Source: an uncultured Eubacterium sp.
Lineage (GTDB): Bacteria > Bacillota > Clostridia > Oscillospirales > Acutalibacteraceae
NCBI RefSeq assembly: GCF_934525195.1
Contig: NZ_CAKSZA010000005.1
Coordinates: forward strand, 1 to 64,000
Length of the DNA: 64,000 nt
Direction of reading: 5' to 3'
Shown here in pieces: positions 41,972 to 50,801 of the stretch. Below the pieces are notes generated by a model. The model was not told where the DNA came from. It saw nothing but the letters and a program-made list of their open reading frames with translations, and searched no databases. Position 1 is the stretch's first letter; every line of letters begins with the position of its first letter. Position numbers and translations under genes: made by a program.

Positions 41972-43069
41972 ATGGAACTTAAATTAAGACCAAAAGAAGA
42001 ATGTATGTTTGACGAGGTTTCACTCGGCGAAATTATGCTCAGACTTGACCCGGGCGAAGGCAGAATAAAAACCGCACGCTCATTCAGAGCCTGGGAAGGT
42101 GGCGGAGAATACAATGTTGCCCGTGGACTTCGCAGATGCTTCGGTATGAAAACATCTGTTATCACCGCTTTTGCGGAAAACGAAATCGGCTATCTTATGG
42201 AAGATTTGATTCTTCAAGGCGGAGTTGACACATCACTCATCAAGTGGGTGCCATATGACGGAATCGGCAGAACCGTGCGAAACGGAATCAACTTCACCGA
42301 AAGAGGCTTTGGCATCCGTGGCGCTGTCGGCGCATCCGACAGAGGCAACACAGCCGCTTCTCAGCTCAAGCCTGAGGACATTGACTGGGATTACATCTTC
42401 GGCACACTCGGTGTTCGTTGGCTTCACACAGGCGGAATTTATGCCGCACTTTCCGAAACTGCCGCTCAAACAGTTATCACAGCCGTTAAAAAAGCAAAGG
42501 AATACGGCACAATCGTTTCTTACGACCTAAACTACCGCCCGTCACTTTGGAAAGGAATCGGCGGTCAGGCAAAGGCACAGGAAGTTAACAAGGAAATTGC
42601 AAAATATGTTGATGTTATGATTGGCAACGAGGAGGACTTCACCGCTTCTCTCGGCTTTGAGGTTGAGGGCAACGACGCCGACCTCAAGGAACTCAATATG
42701 GACGGCTACTACAAAATGATTGAAACCGTCACAAAGGCTTATCCAAACTTCAAGGTTATTGCAACAACGCTCCGCACGGTAAAAACCGCAACAGTCAACG
42801 ACTGGAAAGCTATTTGCTGGGCTGACGGCAAAATTTACAATTCTCTTGAGTATCCGGGACTTGAAATTCTTGACCGTGTCGGCGGCGGCGACAGCTTTGC
42901 ATCGGGTCTTATCTACGGCTTGATGACATATGAGGACGCACAAAAGGCTGTTAACTACGGCGTTGTTCACGGCGCACTTGCAATGACAACTCCGGGCGAC
43001 ACATCAATGGCTTCGCTCAAAGAAGTTGAAGCAAAGGTGAACGGCGCAGGCGCCCGTGTTCAAAGATAA
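41972..43069 (+). CDS. kdgK: 2-keto-3-deoxygluconate kinase (PfkB family)
   Basis: 365 residues. PfkB signature 1 region is EGGGEYNVARGLRRCFG (about 48) and signature 2 DRVGGGDSFASGLIYGL (about 305) with the catalytic Asp in GGD. It phosphorylates 2-keto-3-deoxygluconate to KDPG, the substrate of the Eda aldolase encoded 37 bases downstream. Ribosome binding site AAGGATG; an alternative internal start at Met12 would shorten it but lacks a site. Confidence 0.9.
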   Translation: MELKLRPKEECMFDEVSLGEIMLRLDPGEGRIKTARSFRAWEGGGEYNVARGLRRCFGMKTSVITAFAENEIGYLMEDLILQGGVDTSLIKWVPYDGIGRTVRNGINFTERGFGIRGAVGASDRGNTAASQLKPEDIDWDYIFGTLGVRWLHTGGIYAALSETAAQTVITAVKKAKEYGTIVSYDLNYRPSLWKGIGGQAKAQEVNKEIAKYVDVMIGNEEDFTASLGFEVEGNDADLKELNMDGYYKMIETVTKAYPNFKVIATTLRTVKTATVNDWKAICWADGKIYNSLEYPGLEILDRVGGGDSFASGLIYGLMTYEDAQKAVNYGVVHGALAMTTPGDTSMASLKEVEAKVNGAGARVQR

Positions 43070-43106
43070 TCACAATCAATATATTAAATTATAGGAGAAA
43101 ATAACT

Positions 43107-43763
43107 ATGTCAAATAAAATTGAAACTCTTGCAAAAATTCAAGAAGTCGGAATTGTTGCAGTTGTTCGTGCAACATCCATTGAACAGGCAGAAAAAATCA
43201 CAGACGCTTGCATTGCCGGCGGTGTGGCAGCCATTGAGCTTACTTTCACCGTTCCGCACGCAGACAAGCTGATTGAAGCAATGAGAGCAAAGTACAATTC
43301 GGGAGAAATCATCATCGGTGCAGGCACGGTTATGGATGCCGCAACAGCAAGAATTGCAATCCTTGCAGGTGCTGAATACATTGTTTCGCCGTACTTTGAC
43401 CCTGAAACCGTAAAATGCTGCAACAGATACGGAATTCCGTCTATGCCGGGCATCTACACACCGACAGAGGCTGTGCACGCAATGGAATGCGGTGCCGATG
43501 TGCTCAAAGTGTTCCCGGGCGACATTGCAGGTCCTCGCTTCATCAAGGACATTCACGGCCCTATTCCAAACGCAGTTATGATGCCGTCGGGCGGTGTTGA
43601 TGTTGATAATGTCAAGGACTGGATAAAGGCAGGCGCTGTTGCTTGCGGTGCAGGTTCATCGCTTATCGCAGGCGCAAAAACAGGCGATTACGACAAAATC
43701 ACCGAAACAGGCAAGCTCTTTGTTCAGAGAATCAAAGAAGCAAGAGAAGAAATGAAGAAGTAA
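43107..43763 (+). CDS. eda: KDPG/KHG aldolase
   Basis: 218 residues of the class I Eda family. The active-site parts are IVAVVRA (Arg), IELTFTVPHA (Glu), GAGTV and the Schiff-base lysine in GADVLKVFPGDIAG. It cleaves 2-keto-3-deoxy-6-phosphogluconate to pyruvate and glyceraldehyde 3-phosphate, the end of hexuronate breakdown. TAGGAGA precedes the ATG. Confidence 0.93.
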   Translation: MSNKIETLAKIQEVGIVAVVRATSIEQAEKITDACIAGGVAAIELTFTVPHADKLIEAMRAKYNSGEIIIGAGTVMDAATARIAILAGAEYIVSPYFDPETVKCCNRYGIPSMPGIYTPTEAVHAMECGADVLKVFPGDIAGPRFIKDIHGPIPNAVMMPSGGVDVDNVKDWIKAGAVACGAGSSLIAGAKTGDYDKITETGKLFVQRIKEAREEMKK

Positions 43764-43774
43764 AAAACGATAAC

Positions 43775-43816
43775 AAAAACCGTAAGTATCGAAAAATATC
43801 GAACTTACGGTTTTAT
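43775..43816. terminator. Bidirectional terminator between eda and uxuB
   Basis: AAAAACCGTAAG pairs with CTTACGGTTTT with T-runs on both strands, sited between two convergent genes. Confidence 0.8.
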
Positions 43817-43844
43817 TATTTGCCATAAAATCTTGTTGAAAACT

Positions 43845-44693
43845 TTATACTCCGCTGTATGCGTTGAAGCCTCCGTCAACAGGAATGTTCACGCCTGTAA
43901 TGAATCCGCTGTACGCCTCATCGCAAAGGAACAGAAGTGTTCCGTCAAGTTCCTCAGGCTCGCCAAAACGCTCCATAGGAGTTGCGGCAAGGATTTTGCC
44001 TGTGCGGGCGGTCGGAGTGCCGTCCTCGTTCCAAAGAAGCGCTGCGTTCTGCTTGGTTGAGAAAAATCCCGGCGCAATGGCATTTACTCTGATTCCCATA
44101 GGTGCAAAGTGAACAGCCATCCATTCGGTGAAGTTCTTTACCGCAGCTTTGGCAGCCGAATATGCAGGAATACGGGTGAGCGGTCTAAACGCATTCATTG
44201 AAGTTATCATAACAATGCAAGCGTGCTCTTTTTCCACCATATCTCTTGCAAAAACCTGTGTCGGAATAAGAGTGCCAAGGAAGTTGAGATTGAATACAAA
44301 AGAAATTCCCTCGGCATCAAGATCAAAAAAGGTCTTTACATTCTCGTCCTTTTGAACAAGGTCGATTTGCTCCAAAGTGTCCTTTGTGGTTGTGCCCTTC
44401 GGATTATTACCTCCTGCACCGTTGAGAAGAATGTCGCAAGTGCCGAGTTTTTCGTTTATAGTCTTTCTTGCATTTTGCATCGACTCGCTGTCAAGAACAT
44501 TGCAACCTACCGCAATGGCTTCTCCGCCGTTTGCAACGATTTCGTCAGCACAAGCCTGTGCAGCCGCCTCGTTCAAATCAAGCACGGCAACCTTGCAGCC
44601 CTGCTTTGCAAGAGTTTTTGCAAACTGTCCGCAAAGGACTCCGCCGCCGCCTGTAACAACGGCAACCCTGCCCTTTAAATTTTCATGTGTCAT
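43845..44693 (-). CDS. uxuB: SDR family D-mannonate (fructuronate) oxidoreductase
   Basis: 282 residues from the ATG at 44693 (GAGGA before it; upstream in-frame codons lie inside uxuA). Short-chain dehydrogenase fold: cofactor loop VVTGGGGVLCGQFAKTL, NGAGGNNPKG, catalytic Tyr/Lys in YSAAKAAV, and AIAPGFF. This SDR type often replaces classical UxuB in Firmicutes, reducing D-fructuronate to D-mannonate. It follows uxuA by 28 bases, and the convergent uxaC operon supports the role. Without context one would only say SDR. Confidence 0.85.
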   Translation of the reverse strand: MTHENLKGRVAVVTGGGGVLCGQFAKTLAKQGCKVAVLDLNEAAAQACADEIVANGGEAIAVGCNVLDSESMQNARKTINEKLGTCDILLNGAGGNNPKGTTTKDTLEQIDLVQKDENVKTFFDLDAEGISFVFNLNFLGTLIPTQVFARDMVEKEHACIVMITSMNAFRPLTRIPAYSAAKAAVKNFTEWMAVHFAPMGIRVNAIAPGFFSTKQNAALLWNEDGTPTARTGKILAATPMERFGEPEELDGTLLFLCDEAYSGFITGVNIPVDGGFNAYSGV

Positions 44694-44721
44694 TTTATTG
44701 TCCTCGTATCTGAATTGATGT

Positions 44722-45786
44722 TTATTTTCTTGATTTTTCAACTGCTTCCCAAAGTCCGTTGAGATAGCACGCACCGAGCGCTCTGTCGTAAAGTCCGTAG
44801 CCCGGTCTTGCAACCTCGCCCCATATCATTCTGCCGTGGTCAGGACGGATATATCCGTCAAAGCCGACCTCCTGCAAAGCCTTTACAATCTCGTACATAT
44901 CGAGAGAGCCTGCATTGCTTTCGTGTGCGGTTTCGTTGAACCATTGATTGTTAATCTGCACATTGCGAAGATGCGCAAAATAAATTCTGTCGCCTGCCGA
45001 TTTGATGATTTCCACAATATCGTTGTTTGGACTTGCACCGAGTGAGCCTGTGCAAAGGGTCAAGCCGTTGTATTTTGACGGCACCATTGCAAGCAATTTT
45101 TCGACAGCGGTTTTGTCCGTGATGATTCGTGGAAGTCCAAAAATGCTCCACGGCGGGTCATCGGGATGTATTGCCATTTTGACATCACATTCCTCGCAAG
45201 TCGGCATAATCGCTTCAAGAAAATACTTCAGGTTTGCCCACAAATCGTCCGCAGTGACATCCTTGTATTTTTCAAAAAGCTCCTTGATTTCGCCCATTCG
45301 CTCGGTTTCCCAACCCGGCATTGCATAGCCGTTTGAATTGTCGTCAATCTCTCTGAACATATCCTCCGGTGACTTGCCCTCCACCTGCTTGCCGTCATAG
45401 CAAAGGCAGGTTGAGCCGTCAGGCAAAGGCATATAAAGGTCGGTTCTCGTCCAGTCGAAAACAGGCATAAAGTTGTAGCAAATCACCTTTACGCCGACCT
45501 TTGAAAGATTGCGAATAGACTCCTTGTAGTTCTCGATATACCTATCTCTTGACGGCAGACCGATTTTGATGTCCTCGTGCACATTTACACTTTCGATACA
45601 TTCCATTGTAAGCCCCGAAGCGGTGATTTCGTCATACATTGCCTGAACTCTGTCCATAGTCCAAGCCTCACCGGCAGGCAAATCGTGGAGGGCGGGAACA
45701 ACGCCGACCACATTTGGTATTTGTTTGATTTGGTCAAGAGAAACAGTGTCTTTTTCTCTGCCAAACCATCGAAATGTCATTTGCAT
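44722..45786 (-). CDS. uxuA: Mannonate dehydratase
   Basis: 354 residues. The start MQMTFRWFGREKDTVSLDQIKQIPNVVGVV, the metal-site segment KMAIHPDDPPWSIFGLPRI and the C-terminal GYIRPDHGRMIWGE are diagnostic. It dehydrates D-mannonate to 2-keto-3-deoxygluconate. First gene of the uxuA-uxuB operon with GGAGG eight bases before the ATG and a promoter overlapping the end of yqfD. Confidence 0.95.
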   Translation of the reverse strand: MQMTFRWFGREKDTVSLDQIKQIPNVVGVVPALHDLPAGEAWTMDRVQAMYDEITASGLTMECIESVNVHEDIKIGLPSRDRYIENYKESIRNLSKVGVKVICYNFMPVFDWTRTDLYMPLPDGSTCLCYDGKQVEGKSPEDMFREIDDNSNGYAMPGWETERMGEIKELFEKYKDVTADDLWANLKYFLEAIMPTCEECDVKMAIHPDDPPWSIFGLPRIITDKTAVEKLLAMVPSKYNGLTLCTGSLGASPNNDIVEIIKSAGDRIYFAHLRNVQINNQWFNETAHESNAGSLDMYEIVKALQEVGFDGYIRPDHGRMIWGEVARPGYGLYDRALGACYLNGLWEAVEKSRK

Positions 45787-45816
45787 ACGCTTATCCTCCG
45801 TTTGTTTATCATCTTA

Positions 45817-45845
45817 ATTTTAGCACATCATTTATGCACATTCAA
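45817..45845 (-). promoter_or_regulatory. Promoter of uxuA-uxuB
   Basis: TTGAAT (45845-45840) and TAAAAT (45822-45817) with a 17-base spacer. The -35 box overlaps the yqfD stop codon. Confidence 0.6.
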
Positions 45846-47029
45846 CTGTTAATCTTTGCTTTTTCAGAAAAAATTTGAACCTCCTCGCCGATATTTTCAA
45901 GCACCTGAGCATTGCACTTTGCCTCTGCCGAATTGAAGTTCAAAGTGACATCTATCTGCTTCGACTCAATGTTTTCCCTCCCGAATTCGCCGACAAGTTT
46001 TTGTTCGGCAAGTTTTTCGGCAAGTTCAAGCAGAGCCTTATCCGACAAATTGACCGTGTAGATGTTATACTCTCTTACGCAAGTTTTGACTATGCCGATT
46101 GGCACGGGGCGTTCGTTGATTGTGAGATACGAACTGTGCCGTTCAAGTTCTGCCGTTTCTTTTTGGATTTTTCCGACATACAGCGGAAGATACAATCCGA
46201 AAAACGAAATCGCCTTATATTCTTTTTCGCCGAGATATTCACGTCTGCACTGCTCACGGCTGACGGTCAGGGTGAACTGCTCGTTGACCCTTGCAACAAA
46301 ATCTCCGCTTGCATGTGCAAAAAAGTTTTCCTTTTTCTCCTCGGGAGCATAAACGCCCGACACAAGGATTGTGCCCTTTGTCACGCTGTCGCCGACAAAA
46401 GCCTGCTGCCAGCCGTCCTTGACCATTGCCGACACAATCACTCCGTCCTTAACTGCCGTGAGATTTGTGTAGTCCTTGCTCTCGATACTCGGTTTTGGCG
46501 TCGCTTCTTGTATTTCCACCCGTGCTGTCGTGCCGATTCGATTTATGTGCACCCACGCAATTTCATCAAAGCTTGCAAGCATCAAATCTTCAATCCGTTT
46601 TTTCTCCTCAACGTTCCAATGAGTGCCGATGCGAAAATCGTTTTTGTCCAAAAACGATTCAATTCGGCTCTGTTCAATGGTTGAGTTGCCGACATATTCG
46701 ATATTCCACACAAAGCCCGAAAGAAAGCAAAAAAGAGCAACGCACAGCACACAGCCGACCGCCAAGCCCGACCGTGACATCAACCGTGACGTATAAAACG
46801 GCAGACCGCATTTTTTGATTATCTTCACCTTGCCGCCGTGACGAAAAGCAATTCTGTGCAAATATTTATATACCTGCACAGGACACCTTGCCGTGAGCCT
46901 GCTGTCGCCGCAAATATCATAAATATTCAGCCCAAGACGAAAGCACTCGTCCAAAAAATCTGCCGAAAAACCGCCCGAAAACGAAAACTCAACATAGCCG
47001 ATGAACCATTGAACAACCCTGTTAATCAC
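45842..47029 (-). CDS. yqfD: Sporulation protein YqfD
   Basis: 395 residues from a GTG at 47029 that overlaps the yqfC stop (GTGATTAA) and has GGAG seven bases upstream; an upstream ATG at 47062 lies in yqfC. A YqfD N-terminal region with conserved C-P-V (RLTARCPVQVYKYLHRIAFRHGG) is followed by a membrane helix (about 85-105) and the extracytoplasmic body. YqfD is a sigma-E controlled protein of the mother cell membrane needed for spore formation. In many genomes phoH follows; here the next gene is uxuA. Confidence 0.9.
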   Translation of the reverse strand: MINRVVQWFIGYVEFSFSGGFSADFLDECFRLGLNIYDICGDSRLTARCPVQVYKYLHRIAFRHGGKVKIIKKCGLPFYTSRLMSRSGLAVGCVLCVALFCFLSGFVWNIEYVGNSTIEQSRIESFLDKNDFRIGTHWNVEEKKRIEDLMLASFDEIAWVHINRIGTTARVEIQEATPKPSIESKDYTNLTAVKDGVIVSAMVKDGWQQAFVGDSVTKGTILVSGVYAPEEKKENFFAHASGDFVARVNEQFTLTVSREQCRREYLGEKEYKAISFFGLYLPLYVGKIQKETAELERHSSYLTINERPVPIGIVKTCVREYNIYTVNLSDKALLELAEKLAEQKLVGEFGRENIESKQIDVTLNFNSAEAKCNAQVLENIGEEVQIFSEKAKINS

Positions 47030-47276
47030 TGCAATACTCCACGGAAAGAATATCACCGTCAATCACAGCACCTTCAGGCGAAAACTCGTTTATGCTCAGC
47101 ATTGAGCCGACAACGACAAGGCAGTATTTTCCGAGATTGATTTTTATTCTGTCACGGCTGTATTCCACAATCCCCTTTAAGCCGTCCACAACGCACTGTG
47201 ACGAGCCGACAAGGTGAACATGCGGACACTCACAATAACCCACAACGGTATTGTTCAGCCTCTCTTTTTTCTTCAT
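47022..47276 (-). CDS. yqfC: Sporulation protein YqfC
   Basis: 84 residues matching the YqfC family: HVHLVGSSQCVVDGLKGIVEYSRDRIKINLGK, then a short beta-rich end with GDILSVEY. Conserved in endospore formers, paired with yqfD, which it overlaps. A clear sign that the organism has a sporulation program. Confidence 0.87.
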   Translation of the reverse strand: MKKKERLNNTVVGYCECPHVHLVGSSQCVVDGLKGIVEYSRDRIKINLGKYCLVVVGSMLSINEFSPEGAVIDGDILSVEYCSD

Positions 47277-47316
47277 AAAATCACCGTAGAATTTTATGCG
47301 CAGTAAAAAAGAAATA

Positions 47317-48177
47317 TCACCGTTTGAGTTTCAACCACACAAACATTCCGACAGTCACGGCAAGCGAAAGTGCAATAACAATTCCCGCGCCGTATGGCGA
47401 ATTAATGAGCGGCAGATTTTTAAAATTCATCCCGAACCAACCCGTAATGAAACCGAGCGGTGCAAAAATCACGGTTACGACTGTAAACAGTTTCATCGTG
47501 TTGTTAAGCCTTAAATCAAGCGCCGACTGATAAGCGTCTCTGAGATGCACAATGCCGTCAATCAGCATTTTTGAATTCTCTCGCAACCTGTCCGCCCTTG
47601 CGCTCAAAAGGTCAAAATATTTCAGCTCATCTTCCGGAAAGATTTCAAAATCATTGTCGCCGAGTTCCTCTATTATGTCACGAATTTTTGAATAATATCC
47701 GCCAAGTGCAATGCACCTCTGCTTTTCGCAATAAAGCGTTTTGTTAAGGCTTTCACTCTCCCTGCCGTCAAGAATTTGCTTTTCCGTCACCGCAAGACTC
47801 TTTTGAAAATCGGCAAGAACCTCATTTTCGTTTGCAAGCAATTCGTCAACAAAAGCATACAAAAGCCTTGCATTTGAAATTTCTCCGCCACGCAATCTTG
47901 AAATCGTGTTTTGCACGGCGGTCAAATGCTTTTTTGTGCAAGCGCTGACAACAATCACCGCCTGTTGCCTGACATAGATATTGCACTCCTCAAAACAAAC
48001 ACAAATACAGTCCCCGCCCTTAAAATAAGCGGGCGTTCCCATGCCGTTTTTCGGCAAATCAAAAAGCCTGCCAACCTCGTCAAGCTCGGATACACCAATA
48101 TATCCGAGTGACAGGTCGCAGGCTTGAGCCTCCTCAGCGGTTACATTTTCAACCTCATCACGAAAAGCATAAAACAT
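47317..48177 (-). CDS. corA: CorA family divalent cation transporter
   Basis: 286 residues. A long cytoplasmic N-terminal domain with a helical stalk (FEIFPEDELKYFDLLSARADRLRENSKMLIDGIVHL) leads to two C-terminal membrane helices joined by the GMN selectivity motif in TGWFGMNFKNLP. Passive Mg2+ (or Co2+/Ni2+) channel. It is separated from yqfC by 40 bases on the same strand but has its own AGGTGA site. Confidence 0.9.
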   Translation of the reverse strand: MFYAFRDEVENVTAEEAQACDLSLGYIGVSELDEVGRLFDLPKNGMGTPAYFKGGDCICVCFEECNIYVRQQAVIVVSACTKKHLTAVQNTISRLRGGEISNARLLYAFVDELLANENEVLADFQKSLAVTEKQILDGRESESLNKTLYCEKQRCIALGGYYSKIRDIIEELGDNDFEIFPEDELKYFDLLSARADRLRENSKMLIDGIVHLRDAYQSALDLRLNNTMKLFTVVTVIFAPLGFITGWFGMNFKNLPLINSPYGAGIVIALSLAVTVGMFVWLKLKR

Positions 48178-48269
48178 AAAATCACCTGTTTTAGTATTTC
48201 AAAAAAACAGATGATTATACATTTTGTGAATACAGCAAAATTGCCGATTCGACTATTGAGTTTTGCCGA

Positions 48270-48794
48270 TTAGTTCTTTCTGATCATATCTGAAAGAGCT
48301 GTAAAAAGAATATCTTTGTCGTTTTTCAAATCCGCATTAATCACAAGACCTGTTACGGCATAAACAATAAGTGACACTCTTGCATAATCAACCGTACCCG
48401 GCTGAATGTTATTGTTTGTACAAATTGTTTCGATAGCTGATTTTTGCAACTTTTCTGTTACAGGAATAGCAAGTCTGCTGTTCTTGTACTTTTCAATAAT
48501 ATCGGCGTTGGCAATTATGTTGTTGATAATATCTGTGACAACGACACTTGGATTAACGTGAGCCTGCTGAATGTTGACAGTTGAAGCATAATCGGAAACC
48601 GATGCCACCAAACCCTCAATGATTGACTTTACACAATCCTCAATGCTCTTGTAGTGAAGATAGAATGTACTCTTGTTAATTCCTGCATCGCTGCAAACCT
48701 TAACAACTCTAACCTCATCCAAATTCTTGTCCTTTGTTTGTTCCAAAACAGATACCAAAATTGCCCGTCTTGTTCTCACAATTCTTTTATCCAT
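48270..48794 (-). CDS. TetR/AcrR family transcriptional regulator
   Basis: 174 residues. N-terminal helix-turn-helix: RRAILVSVLEQTKDKNLDEVRVVKVCSDAGINKSTFYLHYKSIED, the usual TetR layout with the recognition helix around 30-42. The C-terminal ligand domain is of the TetR_C_7-like type (IIEKYKNSRLAIPVTEKL). Target and ligand unknown; neighbours corA and yabE give no firm clue. Confidence 0.88.
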   Translation of the reverse strand: MDKRIVRTRRAILVSVLEQTKDKNLDEVRVVKVCSDAGINKSTFYLHYKSIEDCVKSIIEGLVASVSDYASTVNIQQAHVNPSVVVTDIINNIIANADIIEKYKNSRLAIPVTEKLQKSAIETICTNNNIQPGTVDYARVSLIVYAVTGLVINADLKNDKDILFTALSDMIRKN

Positions 48795-48896
48795 AAACCT
48801 TTGCCTCCTTGTGAAAACTATAAAATTATTTATTGATTATATTAGCACATTTTCAACTATTTTTCAACATATTTTTCGCTAAATTAACAAGCCAAT

Positions 48897-48931
48897 AACA
48901 AATAAATCCGCATACCTACGGTATACGGATT
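48897..48931 (-). terminator. Terminator of yabE
   Basis: AATCCGTATAC pairs with GTAGGTATGCGGATT (one A-C mismatch, CTAC loop) and is followed by TTTATTTG on the minus strand. Confidence 0.65.
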
Positions 48932-48991
48932 ATGAGTCTTTTTTGTAATTAAAATGTGCTTGATTTTTTGCACTTTTTTGGGTGTCAAATG

Positions 48992-50251
48992 TTACCAGCC
49001 GAGTCTTACAATTTCGATTGTGCAACCGCCAACGCCGAGTTTGTAACATTCGCTGTGACCGCCAGGAGTGAAAATATCAATTCTGCCCTGACGTGACAAG
49101 CCGCTGCCTCCACGGTCAACCACCGTGTAGTTTGTGCCGTCAACGCTGATAACTGTGCCGAGCGGCAACCAGTTGCATGCAACATAGTGAGGGTCATCCA
49201 TACCGTTCTTGATTTTCTTACCGGATGATGTGATACCTCTTGAATTGCCGTTGCAAGTTGCACAAGCACAATAATGGCTGTATCTGCCTTTAATAACCTG
49301 ACCAAGCTTGTAGCCGTTCTTCGATTTTACGCCGTTAGCCTTTACTTCGCTTGACGAGTCGTCATCTTTCTTTGACTTTTTCTTTTCGGTTTTCTTTGTG
49401 CCGACAACAACTTCTTGTTTTGTTGCTTCTTTTGTTACAATTCGTGATACTTCGGTTGAGTCCTTTTCCTTACCGTTAACAAATCTAACTTTGTAAGTTA
49501 CTTCTACCTCACCGTTTTCGCCCTTTGTGATGACCTTCTTTTTGCCGTCTTCAAGGGATTTATCCTTTGTTTCTACTGTTGAATACTTAACTTCTTCTGT
49601 CTTTTCGACTGTTTTGTACTCAACTCTTTTAACCTTGATCACAAGGTTCTTTTCAAGTTTTGAATCAAGTGACGGCTCGGTGTAGTCGTCCTTGCCGAGT
49701 GTTACGCCTGCTGTTTTGAGCAAGTCTGCAACAGTGCCGTTTGTCAAAGCAAACTTTGCTTCTGTTCCGTCAGCCTTAAGAGTTACATACTGTGCGGATG
49801 TAATCTTAATTACCATACCGTCTGTAATCTCTGTGTTTAGACTGTAATTGATTTGGTCGCTATTCTTGACATTGACGCCAAGCTGTGAAAAAGCTTCGCC
49901 GACCGTGTGCGAATAAATCTGATACGCTGTAATGTTTCCGTCAAACTCAACATAAATGGTGTTAAGTCTGTTTACTACAATACTGCCGCCCTCCGACTCC
50001 TTAAAATCGGATATGTCCAGCTTATCGCCGGCAGATATCACAATACCTGCGGATTTGAGAATCTCGATAGGTTCCGTCTCAGTTGTAGTAACAGCTACAC
50101 TTCTTGAGCCGTCAACAATGCTGACTGTGTATTCGTCAGAGGTTTTTGCAAAAGCCGTACCCGCAAACATTGTGACAAGAAGCACAAGCGCAATTACTAT
50201 TGTCAGGACTGTTCTGAAAAAACGTTTGCCTGCAAATGATTGGTTAGTCAT
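48992..50251 (-). CDS. yabE: YabE-type cell-wall protein with DUF348, G5 and 3D domains
   Basis: 419 residues. Signal anchor (about 13-35), three DUF348 modules (about 40-95, 100-150, 153-205), a G5 domain (about 207-285), a Lys/Asp/Ser-rich linker, and a C-terminal 3D domain (about 325-419) with VVDRG and RIDIFTPG aspartates. This is the layout of YabE/Rpf-like proteins, thought to act as lytic transglycosylases on peptidoglycan. The 3D domain here has extra cysteines (HYCACATCNGN, HSECYKLGVGGC). Confidence 0.9.
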   Translation of the reverse strand: MTNQSFAGKRFFRTVLTIVIALVLLVTMFAGTAFAKTSDEYTVSIVDGSRSVAVTTTETEPIEILKSAGIVISAGDKLDISDFKESEGGSIVVNRLNTIYVEFDGNITAYQIYSHTVGEAFSQLGVNVKNSDQINYSLNTEITDGMVIKITSAQYVTLKADGTEAKFALTNGTVADLLKTAGVTLGKDDYTEPSLDSKLEKNLVIKVKRVEYKTVEKTEEVKYSTVETKDKSLEDGKKKVITKGENGEVEVTYKVRFVNGKEKDSTEVSRIVTKEATKQEVVVGTKKTEKKKSKKDDDSSSEVKANGVKSKNGYKLGQVIKGRYSHYCACATCNGNSRGITSSGKKIKNGMDDPHYVACNWLPLGTVISVDGTNYTVVDRGGSGLSRQGRIDIFTPGGHSECYKLGVGGCTIEIVRLGW

Positions 50252-50342
50252 CTTAATCTCCTTACTTTCTTAACAAGTGAATTTGGCATTTGTGGAGCAA
50301 ATTCCCACATCGCCTAATATCATTTTGTCACGAACGCTTGCT

Positions 50343-50370
50343 ATTATAGCGAGATTTCACAACAAGTCAA
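50343..50370 (-). promoter_or_regulatory. Promoter of yabE
   Basis: TTGACT (50370-50365) and TATAAT (50348-50343), 16 bases apart on the minus strand; the leader is about 90 bases with a small hairpin. Confidence 0.65.
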
Positions 50371-50764
50371 GTCGGTGGAGTAATATTTTTTGTGCAACAT
50401 TGACAAAAGGTTACAGCCGTAATATTATTGTAACTTTTAAAATGTCCATATCTTGTGGTTTTGAACTTTTGTGCTTTATCACACTAAATTGAATATTTGG
50501 GAAAGGTGACGAACTTCTTACAAAACCTTACGATTTTGTAACATTTTTGCATTGGAAATTTTTGGCAAACGCAAGATATAGTATTAATTTTAAAAAAGTG
50601 CGTTTTTTATTTCCACATATAGAATTTCGCAAAATATTTTATTGACAAACATTTCACAAACTTTTGTGCAGTTTTTTATGCTTTTGTTCTTCCTGTTTTC
50701 AACCTATATATTATAATATATAAATTATATACATTAATAAGGAAAACTCAGTTAACAAAATCCG
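50371..50764. other. A+T-rich gene-free interval between yabE and pcrA
   Basis: No supportable gene. Short low-complexity and weak promoter-like A+T-rich strings only; no clear riboswitch fold was found. Confidence 0.55.
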
Positions 50765-50794
50765 ACAAAAAAGAGGGCAAACAACTGCCCTCTT
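50765..50794 (-). terminator. Terminator of pcrA
   Basis: AAGAGGGCA/TGCCCTCTT with a 6-base loop, followed by TTTTTTGTC on the minus strand, eight bases after the pcrA stop. Confidence 0.85.
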
Positions 50795-50801
50795 AAAATA
50801 A

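Noticed and set aside
50252..50342. Possible c-di-AMP (ydaO-type) riboswitch before yabE
   Set aside because: Such riboswitches often control cell-wall hydrolases, but the leader from the mapped promoter is only about 90 bases and lacks the conserved core.
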